Shown here: positions 1 through 6,079 of the stretch, one piece after another
Layout: the number at the start of each line of letters is the position of its first letter
Position numbering within the stretch: position 1 is the first letter of the stretch
Assembly (NCBI GenBank): GCA_027021095.1
Contig: JALUUZ010000464.1
Location: 1 to 7,769 of the forward strand
Direction of reading: 5' to 3'
Source: Gammaproteobacteria bacterium
Lineage (GTDB): Bacteria; Pseudomonadota; Gammaproteobacteria; SZUA-21
DNA: 7,769 nucleotides
Notes under the pieces: model-generated
What the model was told of the DNA's origin: nothing
Databases searched by the model: none
Seen by the model: the letters and a program-made list of their open reading frames with translations, nothing else
Translations under genes and position numbers: made by a program

Positions 1-362
1 CCGGCAAGGTATAGAGCCCAGGCATAGCGGCTGCTGCGATGAAACAGCCACGCCTCGGTATAACGTCGGCGCCGGATTTCTCCGACCAGCCGGAAAAACC
101 CCCTGATCCCGTCATGCCTGCCGGGGTTGCGCTCGAGCCAGACGACCCGCTTGATCCGACGGTCACCGGCCAGCAGCTTATCTGCACAGGAACGGGGCTT
201 GGTCATCAATGTCAACGGCCCACGGTGCTCGGCCAGGGCATGCATATGCGGCAGAAACCAGATCACATCGCCGATCCCGGGAAACGGCTGAATCACCAGC
301 ACCTCCGCACCTGAAGCAGGCCTGCGGAGAAAACGGTGCAAGAACATCAGCAGTCTGCGCAT
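1..362 (-). CDS. Glycosyltransferase family 9 (heptosyltransferase-like), N-terminal part, cut by window edge
   Basis: Reading the reverse strand from an ATG at 362 gives 120 open codons that run off the left edge, so the C-terminus is missing. Residues 21-45 (VLVIQPFPGIGDVIWFLPHM and following) match the N-terminal nucleotide-fold signature of GT9 enzymes such as the ADP-heptose:LPS heptosyltransferases: a beta strand, then a PGIGDV loop, then a helix. Residues 1-15 are basic and hydrophobic (MRRLLMFLHRFLRRP), which fits peripheral attachment to the inner membrane. The start lies 11 bases after the stop of the GT2 gene, so the two genes are probably co-transcribed. The ribosome site is weak (GGACGG a few bases upstream). 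GT9 members transfer heptose or other sugars onto the growing LPS core in the cytoplasm. The catalytic C-terminal half is not visible, so the donor sugar cannot be judged. The family call is fairly secure; WaaC, WaaF or WaaQ identity is not. Confidence 0.8.
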   Translation of the reverse strand, partial: MRRLLMFLHRFLRRPASGAEVLVIQPFPGIGDVIWFLPHMHALAEHRGPLTLMTKPRSCADKLLAGDRRIKRVVWLERNPGRHDGIRGFFRLVGEIRRRRYTEAWLFHRSSRYAWALYLA

Positions 363-373
363 CGCCGTCCGCG

Positions 374-1195
374 CTAGCTGCCAGGTGCCTTTTCGTTACC
401 GGGCCGCAGTGGCGGCGCGCCCGGCGGCAACAGGCTGTTGCCGTACTTCGCGACCTGGTGGTGTTCATAGAGCTTGGCATACTTGAGGAATGCATAGAAG
501 GCCATGGTCACCGAAGTGATAAAACCGGCCCAGCCGTTGATAAAATTACGCTTGAACAGGTAGGAACGTAAAAACACGAACGGCGGATAGAAAATCAGCC
601 TGATCCACGGGTAGACCTTCTTCCCCTTGTCGACTTTGTCTTCCACCAGCCCGGTGGAATAGCCATTGATCTTGTCGACCTTGATGTGGATCGAGCGTTC
701 GCCGAAATGATAGAACACATTTTTCAGCCTGGCGGTCCTGCCCTGCACTTTGGGCGCCGCGTGCACCGGCATGTCCGACACATGGCCACGGCTTTTTCTG
801 AACAGGCGCAGGTAATGATTCAACCTGACACGGGGCGAACACATCTTCCAGAACAACTGTTCCTGGCGCGGTATCTCGAAGCCGTCCACGCCCGGTTCGT
901 CTGCCAGCAGCTGCTGTATCTCGGCCTGCAATTCGACCGACAACTGTTCGTCCGCATCGAGCAGCAACACCCAGTCATGGCTGGTCATCTCCATCGCCTT
1001 CTGTTTCTGCGGGCCATACCCCAGAAACTCGTGCTGTGCAAGCGTACAATCGTAGGTCCTGGCAATCTCCAGCGTCCTGTCGCTGCTGAACGAATCCAGC
1101 ACCACGATTTCATCTGCCCACTTTACACTTTCGAGGCATGCCTGTAGAGTGAGCTCATTGTTCAATGTCGTGATAAAGACCGACAATTTTTGCAT
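374..1195 (-). CDS. Glycosyltransferase family 2, WaaE/LgtF-like
   Basis: The 273-residue product is a GT-A fold family 2 glycosyltransferase. Residues 4-12 (LSVFITTLN) form the first strand, residues 31-41 (VVLDSFSSDRT) the nucleotide-binding segment, and residues 78-83 (LLDADE) carry the metal-binding DxD at D80/D82. The pattern CLESVKWADEIVVLDSFSSD plus GYGPQKQ is typical of the WaaE/LgtF-type subgroup, which adds glucose to the inner-core heptose. The assignment to that subgroup is by resemblance only. Two hydrophobic stretches near residues 198-212 and 222-238 suggest membrane association. The C-terminal tail, rich in proline and glycine, looks disordered. The ATG at 1195 is supported by an AGGTG ribosome site with a 5-base spacer. 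The gene is divergent from the plus-strand GT4 gene and is followed 11 bases later by the GT9 gene, forming a pair that probably acts on the same LPS core. The acceptor and sugar are not determined. Confidence 0.9.
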   Translation of the reverse strand: MQKLSVFITTLNNELTLQACLESVKWADEIVVLDSFSSDRTLEIARTYDCTLAQHEFLGYGPQKQKAMEMTSHDWVLLLDADEQLSVELQAEIQQLLADEPGVDGFEIPRQEQLFWKMCSPRVRLNHYLRLFRKSRGHVSDMPVHAAPKVQGRTARLKNVFYHFGERSIHIKVDKINGYSTGLVEDKVDKGKKVYPWIRLIFYPPFVFLRSYLFKRNFINGWAGFITSVTMAFYAFLKYAKLYEHHQVAKYGNSLLPPGAPPLRPGNEKAPGS

Positions 1196-1246
1196 TGAAA
1201 CACCTGTTTTGGTTAATCTTCTGCCACTGATAAAACTTCACACTCA
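1196..1246. promoter_or_regulatory. Short divergent intergenic region, candidate promoters
   Basis: These 51 bases separate two divergent glycosyltransferase genes and should hold the control signals for both. On the minus strand AGGTG (1205-1201) is a good ribosome site for the GT2 gene. On the plus strand TTGGTT (1209-1214) and TAAAAC (1231-1236), 16 bases apart, are a weak sigma-70-like pair (3 of 6 and 4 of 6 consensus matches). No convincing Shine-Dalgarno precedes the plus-strand ATG at 1247, so that gene may have a very short leader or be weakly translated. An in-frame TAA at 1214-1216 excludes a longer plus-strand gene. The region is AT-rich compared with the genes beside it. The promoter assignment is speculative. 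Confidence 0.3.
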
Positions 1247-2326
1247 ATGACTGTTTCCAGCCTGCATATCATTGGCGCAAAAAAATCCGGTGGAGCGGAG
1301 AGATTTTTTATCCGTCTGACTACAGGCCTGGCTGAAAAGGGACACCCGGTACACGCGATCATACCCCCTGGAGCTGAAATCGACAAGGAATTGCCAGCGA
1401 TCGTCCCGCGTACACACATCAAGATGAGCAACGTCTACGACATCTTCTCCCGCCGCAAGATCAACAAGCTGATCAATACGCTGAATCCGGCGATCGTCCA
1501 AACTTACATGGGGCGGGCGACGCGCCTGACTCATGTCAACAAAAAACAGCCAAGCGTGCATCTCGCTCGTCTCGGCGGCTACTACAACCTGAAAGGTTAC
1601 AGGCATGCCGATGCCTGGGTCGGCAACACACGAAAGATCTGCCAATACCTGGTCGACAACGGGTTTGCCAGCGATCGCGTGTTCTGCATCGGCAACTTTA
1701 CCGATATCCCTGACCGTCATACGGCCACGCAGCTGGCAGCGCTGCGCCAGCGGCACGCGATCCCCGGCAACGCCTGGCTGCTGCTGTCGGTCAGCCGGCT
1801 GCATCACAACAAGGCGGTCGACACACTGCTGAAAGCGCTCAGCAGTCTGCCCGCCGACATCCAGCAGCGGCCTGTACACCTGCTGGTCCTTGGCGAAGGC
1901 CCTGAACAGGGCAGACTGCTGGCCTTGTGCAAAAAACTCAAGCTGGAAACCCGCGTCCACTGGGCCGGCTGGCAGACACGACCCAACCTGTTCTACCAGG
2001 CCGCCGACCTGTTTATCTGCCCTTCCAGGCACGAGCCGCTCGGTAACGTGATTCTCGAAGCCTGGGCCAACCAGGTCCCGGTGATCTCGACACACACAGA
2101 CGGTGCCGACGCGCTGTTGACCGACCGCCGGAATGGACGACTGGTCGACATCGATGCGCCTGAACAGCTCGCCACCGCGATCCAGGAACTGCTGCAGTCA
2201 TCACCGCAGGACATCGAAGCGATGGTACGAAACGCCAACCAGGTACTGCAAGACAACCACAGCAAAGAAGCAATCGTCGACGCCTACCTGCAGCTCTATA
2301 CCAAGCTGAGCGCACAGGCAAAGTAG
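1247..2326 (+). CDS. Glycosyltransferase family 4 (GT-B fold), lone plus-strand gene
   Basis: The 359-residue product is a complete retaining GT-B glycosyltransferase of the GT4 type. The N-terminal domain opens with LHIIGAKKSGGAERF, which contains the glycine-rich donor/acceptor loop (G15-G16-A17-E18). The C-terminal domain starts near residue 178 with LLSVSRLHHNKA (phosphate-contacting R184 and K189), followed by HLLVLGEGPE at 211-220. The EX7E motif of the family is E263 to E271 (EPLGNVILE). No signal peptide or membrane segment is seen, as expected for a cytoplasmic, membrane-associated enzyme. It is the only plus-strand gene in the window, divergent from the GT2 gene and convergent with the O-antigen ligase-family gene, so it is transcribed on its own. 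Its stop codon lies inside a GTAG repeat head. It probably adds a sugar to the LPS core or O-chain; the sugar is unknown. The family call is secure from the motifs. Confidence 0.92.
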   Translation: MTVSSLHIIGAKKSGGAERFFIRLTTGLAEKGHPVHAIIPPGAEIDKELPAIVPRTHIKMSNVYDIFSRRKINKLINTLNPAIVQTYMGRATRLTHVNKKQPSVHLARLGGYYNLKGYRHADAWVGNTRKICQYLVDNGFASDRVFCIGNFTDIPDRHTATQLAALRQRHAIPGNAWLLLSVSRLHHNKAVDTLLKALSSLPADIQQRPVHLLVLGEGPEQGRLLALCKKLKLETRVHWAGWQTRPNLFYQAADLFICPSRHEPLGNVILEAWANQVPVISTHTDGADALLTDRRNGRLVDIDAPEQLATAIQELLQSSPQDIEAMVRNANQVLQDNHSKEAIVDAYLQLYTKLSAQAK

Positions 2327-2343
2327 GGTGCGTTGTACGCACC
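2323..2343 (+). repeat. REP-like element: GTAG head plus perfect 7-bp hairpin
   Basis: GTAG (2323-2326) is followed at once by a perfect palindrome, GGTGCGT-TGT-ACGCACC, with a 7-base stem and 3-base loop. A 5' GTAG tetranucleotide in front of a GC-rich palindrome is the described form of REP elements mobilised by RAYT (REP-associated tyrosine) transposases. The TAG inside the head is the stop codon of the plus-strand GT4 gene. No T-run follows the hairpin, so it is not a standard intrinsic terminator, although it could stabilise the mRNA 3' end. Only one copy of this exact sequence was noticed in the window, so the repeat nature is inferred from its form. Confidence 0.55.
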
Positions 2344-2385
2344 GCCACCACGACAGATCGCATCACGCGAAGAGGCTTTTTACAC

Positions 2386-2414
2386 GCTGGCTCGCCGACC
2401 GAGCGAAAGCCAGC
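2386..2414. repeat. Inverted repeat in convergent intergenic region
   Basis: GCTGGCT (2386-2392) pairs perfectly with AGCCAGC (2408-2414). An alternative inner stem, GCTCG (2390-2394) with CGAGC (2400-2404), competes for some of the same bases. It lies between two convergent genes, where a bidirectional terminator would be expected. Neither strand has a T-run directly after the stem: the TTTTT at 2377-2381 is on the wrong side for the plus strand and reads as A's for the minus strand. It may be a factor-dependent terminator, an mRNA-stabilising hairpin or the core of a mobile repeat. Confidence 0.4.
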
Positions 2415-2428
2415 CAGGCGCCGTCGCA

Positions 2429-2457
2429 GTAGAAGGGTCGTGAGAAATACGGGCTAC
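2429..2457 (-). repeat. GTAG-bounded segment at the 3' end of the O-antigen ligase-family gene
   Basis: The 29-base segment begins GTAG (2429-2432) and ends CTAC (2454-2457) on the plus strand. On the minus strand the CTAC reads GTAG, and its TAG is the stop codon of the O-antigen ligase-family gene. It mirrors the GTAG at 2323, so 2323-2457 as a whole is bounded by outward-facing GTAG motifs. The interior is not an obvious palindrome. It may be the other end of a small non-autonomous element, but no second copy is visible here. Confidence 0.3.
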
Positions 2458-3728
2458 TTGGCCGCCGGCTTGTAAGTACTCGCCATCGCCACCATGATGA
2501 TCAGCAACCACCAGGTAATCGTCGACCAGTAATTGGCGTAGAACGCCATGTGTGCATTGAGCGGAAAGGCGGCAACCATCGCAGCCAGCCCCCAGGGCAC
2601 CGTCGCCTCGATACGTTCCCGGGGCAGGCGCAGCAAAAACCTGAACAGCAGCACCCAGAACAACAGGTAACCAAGCAGCCCGATCATCCCTGTCTCGACC
2701 AGGATCTCCAGCGTCATCTGGTGCGGGTGCGTCTGCGACTTCCACATATTGCCTTTTGGTGCATACTCCCGGTACACATAACGAAACCCCCTCGGTCCGA
2801 TGCCGTTGACCGGGTTGCCGCGGATCATATGGTAGGCCGTCTGCCACAATGACAAGCGGAAGGCGGTCGCCTGGTCGATACTTTTGAAGTCACCTTTAAA
2901 CATCAACGCCGTGGTGTCGACATAGCGTTTGACGTGCGGCACCTGGTAGGCAGCGACACTGATCACCGCCGCGACGAGCAGAAACACACCGGTCCACTTT
3001 ACTACCTTGCGTGTACCGAAGCGCAATGCCAGGTAGACGGCATAGAGAAAAATCGAAACCAGTAACATCATCCATGCGGTCCGGCTCGCAGCCAGGACGA
3101 CGACCGTCACGATCGCCGGTGCCAGCAGCCATACCGGCTTGTAACGCCTGCCGTAGCGGCGGACGAAATCGAAAAACACGGGCGACAGTGCCGCGCTTAC
3201 CGTTCCCAACCGATGCTTCGGGTGAAACACACCGCGCACCCGGCCACCCTCATAAGGGTACCCCAGCAGGTCATAACCCACCAGGTACTGCAGCAAACCA
3301 TCCAGCACCCAGGCACTGACGATGATTCCGAAACCCAAAAACAGCCGGTGCCTGAATTGCTCACTGTCACCGGTACCGACTGCGTGCAGCACGTAGACCA
3401 GGACCAGTGGGAAGACCAGGTACTTTGCCGTGGACGCTGCAGCACGCCCGGGGTTGACGGCATCGACCAGCGAAAGCAGCATCGGCACCACGATGCTGGC
3501 GAACAGCAACATAAACCAGCGCAAACCGGGGTGGCCGACGACCTCGCGGAAATGCCTGATCAACACGAACAAGCCGGCCAATGTCATGATCGCGATCGGC
3601 AGATTGAACTTGGTTTTAGTGGTAAACAGCACAAGGCACGAAAGCAGCAACAACCAGGACAGGTTTTCCCTTGTCCAGGCCGATGCCGCCTTGAGTCCGG
3701 CGCCGGGATAGACCCTTGCGTCATTCAT
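2454..3728 (-). CDS. waaL: O-antigen ligase / polymerase family membrane protein (WaaL-like)
   Basis: The 424-residue product is a polytopic inner-membrane protein with roughly ten or more hydrophobic segments (for example 24-36, 42-57, 70-88, 103-115, 130-147, 201-214, 219-235, 245-260, 345-366, 377-390 and 402-416). It has the features of the Wzy_C/O-antigen ligase superfamily: SRTAW near R216, a long periplasmic-type loop at about 260-340, NPVNGIGPRGF at 305-315, and a histidine-rich motif THPHQMTLEILVETGMIGLLGY (H334, H336) before the next membrane segment. Such proteins use undecaprenyl-linked glycan and either attach it to lipid A-core (WaaL) or polymerise it (Wzy). Sequence alone cannot separate the two; ligase is favoured by the core-glycosyltransferase setting. 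The ATG at 3728 overlaps the upstream stop codon (ATGA) and has an AGGGG site with a 6-base spacer, so translation is likely coupled. Its TAG stop lies within a GTAG motif. Confidence 0.87.
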   Translation of the reverse strand: MNDARVYPGAGLKAASAWTRENLSWLLLLSCLVLFTTKTKFNLPIAIMTLAGLFVLIRHFREVVGHPGLRWFMLLFASIVVPMLLSLVDAVNPGRAAASTAKYLVFPLVLVYVLHAVGTGDSEQFRHRLFLGFGIIVSAWVLDGLLQYLVGYDLLGYPYEGGRVRGVFHPKHRLGTVSAALSPVFFDFVRRYGRRYKPVWLLAPAIVTVVVLAASRTAWMMLLVSIFLYAVYLALRFGTRKVVKWTGVFLLVAAVISVAAYQVPHVKRYVDTTALMFKGDFKSIDQATAFRLSLWQTAYHMIRGNPVNGIGPRGFRYVYREYAPKGNMWKSQTHPHQMTLEILVETGMIGLLGYLLFWVLLFRFLLRLPRERIEATVPWGLAAMVAAFPLNAHMAFYANYWSTITWWLLIIMVAMASTYKPAAK

Positions 3729-4882
3729 CTTTTTCCCCTCGATCCTGTCTTGCTAGATCCTGCCTTTTCACTGACCAGCCCGGTATAGACCGACAGGGTC
3801 TGCGACAACATGTTGTGCAGCGTAAACCCGTGTTCCCGCTTTATGGCAGGCCTTTGACGGTACCATTGTACAAGCAGCCCGGCCATTGCTGCCAGGTCCC
3901 CGACCGGCACGGCGCCCTCCGGCAGCACCTGCTGTAACTGCTCTGCCACACCGCCGTGTGCATAGCCGGCGACCGGCACGCCCAGGCTCAGTGCCTCGAT
4001 CGTCGTACGCCCAAAGGCCTCTGGCTCGAGCGCCAGGGACAACACTACGTCCGATACCGCGAGTATATTTTTTAGATCGGTGCGGTGCCCGGTAAAGCAG
4101 AAATCCTCCGCCAGACCGGCTGTCCCGATCTGCTGCTGTAACGCGTGCAGAAAGTGCCGCTTGCGTTTATGCGGCTCACCGACGATCAGGCCATACGCAG
4201 GTATCCCCTGCTGCTTGAGCAGACCGATCAAACGCACAAAATGCTCATGCCCCTTCCAGCGCGTGATCCTGGCAGGCAGCGTCAGCACATACTTGCCGGC
4301 CAGCTGTGGAAACTGCTGCTGCCATCGCGCAGACCACTCCCGTGGAGGCTGGTAGGCGAACGGGTACTGGGCGCGGTCGACACCACGATAGATAACGGAC
4401 AAGCGCTGTGGATCGACGAACGGGTAGTGCCGCAGTACATACTGATGAATCATTTCCGATATCGCAATCACCCTTTCACCACGCGCCATCACCGCGCTGT
4501 ACCAACCGGGCGTATAAGGACCATGCACCGTGGTTACCAGGCCGGGGCGCACGGCGGGATCCATCTTTCGCCACGCCAGATAGGCAATCCACGCCGGCAG
4601 GCGTGAACGCAGGTGAATGATGTCCGGTTTCTGTCGTTCGAGCAGGCGCCGCACTTTTCTGATCCATAAAAGGACACCCAGCCGTTTCGCGCCGATATCC
4701 CAGCAATAATGTGTCGTCCCTTCATCGACCAGCTGTTCCCGCAGCCTCCCGCCCGCCGAGATCACTAACGACTCGTGCCCTTGACGGACAAGATAGGCAG
4801 CCATTTCCAGTGTCCCGCGTTCGACGCCCCCGGCTTCCAGCGCCGGCAGCATCTGTATCACCTTCAGTTTTTTTTCAACCAT
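3725..4882 (-). CDS. Glycosyltransferase family 4 (GT-B fold)
   Basis: From the ATG at 4882 the product has 385 residues with both GT-B domains. The N-terminal domain begins KVIQMLPALEAGGVERG, with the glycine loop at about 16-20, and has TTVHGPY (H120) in the middle. The C-terminal domain begins near residue 199 with LTLPARITRWKG (R205, K210). It carries the retaining-GT4 EX7E motif at E288 and E296 (EAFGRTTIE), followed by SLGVPVAGYAHGG. An upstream in-frame TTG at 4906 has GAGG about 7 bases before it and would add eight residues. I prefer the ATG because it begins just before the conserved first strand. The gene overlaps the ELM1-family gene by 19 bases and the O-antigen ligase-family gene by 4, so the three form a tightly coupled unit. 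Role: sugar transfer in LPS core or a related surface glycan, at the cytoplasmic face of the inner membrane. Donor and linkage are unknown. Confidence 0.9.
   Translation of the reverse strand: MVEKKLKVIQMLPALEAGGVERGTLEMAAYLVRQGHESLVISAGGRLREQLVDEGTTHYCWDIGAKRLGVLLWIRKVRRLLERQKPDIIHLRSRLPAWIAYLAWRKMDPAVRPGLVTTVHGPYTPGWYSAVMARGERVIAISEMIHQYVLRHYPFVDPQRLSVIYRGVDRAQYPFAYQPPREWSARWQQQFPQLAGKYVLTLPARITRWKGHEHFVRLIGLLKQQGIPAYGLIVGEPHKRKRHFLHALQQQIGTAGLAEDFCFTGHRTDLKNILAVSDVVLSLALEPEAFGRTTIEALSLGVPVAGYAHGGVAEQLQQVLPEGAVPVGDLAAMAGLLVQWYRQRPAIKREHGFTLHNMLSQTLSVYTGLVSEKAGSSKTGSRGKR
3731..3737 (-). other. G_GGA_AAA heptamer at the GT4/ligase junction, probably part of a ribosome binding site
   Basis: Read on the minus strand in the GT4 frame (TCG AGG GGA AAA AGA TGA), G GGA AAA fits the X_XXY_YYZ slippery pattern. 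A -1 shift here would continue into the frame of the O-antigen ligase-family gene. The same bases also form the AGGGG Shine-Dalgarno (3739-3735) for that gene, which is the simpler explanation of their presence. Confidence 0.25.
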
Positions 4883-5811
4883 CGCTGATAGACTATCCTG
4901 GCACAACGTTCCGCCTCATTGAAAGGCTCCCGTGGAGGCTGCAACGCCACCCCCTGTCTCCACCGCGTAAACGGTACGATATACTCCTCGGCGACCAGGC
5001 GCTCGATTCCCGCGGCGAGCTTGTTGTCCGGCCGATCCTGTTCACTGCCCTGTACGACCTTGAGCAATCCGCACGCCGCACCCGAGCTCAGCGCCTCATA
5101 CACCATCGACACACTGTCTTCGGTAACCCAGACCGGGTTGCAGCGAGCCAGTTGTTCAGGCAGCCAGTCACGGCCGGTCTGCCCGGCGGCGACAAAACGA
5201 ACGCGCCGGCCGACTTCTGCTGGCAGGGAGGCTGGAAAATCCGCTGGCGTCCGCCGTGAACCGGCGACGATCCACGGCCTGGCATCGCCCAACACGATCT
5301 CTTCGATCTGCGCTGCAACCACAGCACTGTTCCAGGCGTAGTGCCGTGAAACACCACCAAGCAGGATAAGCCCGGTTTGCTGTTTTCCGGGTGCCGGCCT
5401 GGCGTGAAAGCTGATTCGGTTGAACACCCCTTTGGTCAACACACATTGTGCGCCTGCCTTCACCCTGTCGTGTTCCGGCACGAAACACAGGTCGAACCAG
5501 GCCAGTGGCAGACTCGGCTTCATGATCACGATACTTTTCGCATCGCAACAACGCGCCGCGGCCAGCACTGACAGGTGCGTGGCATGACCGGTCCCGATCA
5601 CGATGTCCGGAAGCGCACTGCAAGGGCGGCCGCCCAGCAGGCATTTCACCAATTGCAAAAATCCAAAAGGTTTTTTGTCTTCGACTTGCAGTGTCACCAG
5701 GCGCGCCAGCGCCTGCAGCAGGCCGGCGGCCTGGTTTTCATGCCCAGGTTTGCCGTCCTGAAAATTCCAGACGCGGCAGACGCTGCCCCTGTGTTCATGT
5801 ACCTCGCTCAT
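4864..5811 (-). CDS. ELM1-family protein (Mito_fiss_Elm1), putative GT-B-like glycosyltransferase
   Basis: From the ATG at 5811 the product has 315 residues. The family signature is at residues 15-27 (VWNFQDGKPGHENQ region, with D19, G20, K21, G23 and H24). It is followed by IGTGHATH at about 72-78, LLGG at 150-153, GSRRTP at 184-189 and TEDSVSMVYEALSSG at 230-244. This set matches the bacterial relatives of the plant mitochondrial fission factor ELM1. The two Rossmann-like halves and the C-terminal TEDS...EALSSG segment resemble sugar-nucleotide-binding GT-B enzymes, so a glycosyltransferase role is inferred rather than established. No membrane segment or signal peptide is seen. A GTG at 5838 in the same frame would add nine residues; neither start has a strong ribosome site, and the ATG is preferred on codon type. 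It lies 56 bases after the zf-CHCC gene and overlaps the GT4 gene by 19 bases, which places it firmly within the surface-glycan unit. Confidence 0.85.
   Translation of the reverse strand: MSEVHEHRGSVCRVWNFQDGKPGHENQAAGLLQALARLVTLQVEDKKPFGFLQLVKCLLGGRPCSALPDIVIGTGHATHLSVLAAARCCDAKSIVIMKPSLPLAWFDLCFVPEHDRVKAGAQCVLTKGVFNRISFHARPAPGKQQTGLILLGGVSRHYAWNSAVVAAQIEEIVLGDARPWIVAGSRRTPADFPASLPAEVGRRVRFVAAGQTGRDWLPEQLARCNPVWVTEDSVSMVYEALSSGAACGLLKVVQGSEQDRPDNKLAAGIERLVAEEYIVPFTRWRQGVALQPPREPFNEAERCARIVYQRWLKKN
4867..4873 (-). other. Candidate -1 frameshift site A_AAA_AAC before the ELM1-family stop codon
   Basis: On the minus strand the last ELM1-family codons are TTG AAA AAA AAC TGA. The heptamer A AAA AAC is in register with that frame and ends immediately before the TGA. 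A one-base backward slip reads on as CTG AAG, which is the frame of the downstream GT4 gene. A run of eight A's (4875-4868) could also allow transcriptional slippage. A possible small stem (CCGGC...GCCGG) lies about 20 bases downstream, farther than the usual stimulatory spacing. The motif is plain; its function is unproven. Confidence 0.35.
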
Positions 5812-5867
5812 CAGTCCGGGTTCTGCACGGTCTGCCACGATGCCGGGCCGGCACTCGGGCCAGCCTG

Positions 5868-6071
5868 TCAGTCATCGACAAGCACGAATTCAGCGCTGCA
5901 ATAGGGGCAACGCGCCTTGCCTGTCTCCTCGATCGGCAGGTACACACGAGGGTGTGAGTTCCACAGACTCATGTTCGGCATCGGACAATGCAGGGGCAAC
6001 TGTGCCCTGGTCACCTGGTACTTGTTGACCGCGTTGGGTTCGATCGGCGGCATGGTGATTTTGTTCGGCAC
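5868..6071 (-). CDS. CHCC zinc-finger domain protein (NDUFS6 C-terminal-like)
   Basis: This small protein (67 residues from a GTG start) has the zf-CHCC pattern: C29, H40, then C55-P-Y-C58, in the context SHPRVYLPIEETGKARCPYCSAEFVLVD, which is typical of the family. The domain is the bacterial counterpart of the zinc-binding part of the mitochondrial complex I accessory subunit NDUFS6. In gammaproteobacteria it usually occurs as a short stand-alone protein whose function is not settled. An upstream in-frame GTG at 6098 would give 76 residues. The near-perfect AGGAGG at 6085-6080, 8 bases before the GTG at 6071, would then lie inside the coding region, so the later start is chosen. The gene follows ilvE after 73 bases and precedes the ELM1-family gene. 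It is probably co-transcribed with both and unlikely to be part of glycan synthesis itself. Confidence 0.9.
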   Translation of the reverse strand: MPNKITMPPIEPNAVNKYQVTRAQLPLHCPMPNMSLWNSHPRVYLPIEETGKARCPYCSAEFVLVDD

Positions 6072-6079
6072 TTCTATAA

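Noticed and set aside
178..495. Minus-strand open frame (105 codons) across the GT2/GT9 junction
   Set aside because: It is out of frame with both the GT2 end and the GT9 start, each of which has family motifs; the Arg/Ser/Ala-rich translation is not protein-like.
1244..2095. Minus-strand open frame (283 codons) opposite the plus-strand GT4 gene
   Set aside because: It is the shadow of a gene with the full GT4 motif set; its translation shows no recognisable motif.
2386..2414. Intrinsic terminator for the convergent genes
   Set aside because: The stem is present but no T-run follows it on either strand, so it was kept only as an inverted repeat.
3213..3788. Plus-strand open frame (191 codons) opposite the O-antigen ligase-family gene
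   Set aside because: The translation is rich in Gln, His and Asp without domain features and lies opposite a clear membrane-protein gene.
4882..4906. TTG start at 4906 for the GT4 gene
   Set aside because: It has a fair GAGG site but would lengthen the overlap to 43 bases and add eight non-conserved residues; the ATG at 4882 fits the family start better. Not excluded.
4711..5259. Plus-strand open frame (182 codons) opposite the ELM1/GT4 junction
   Set aside because: It is antisense to two recognised genes and of low-complexity Arg/Pro composition.
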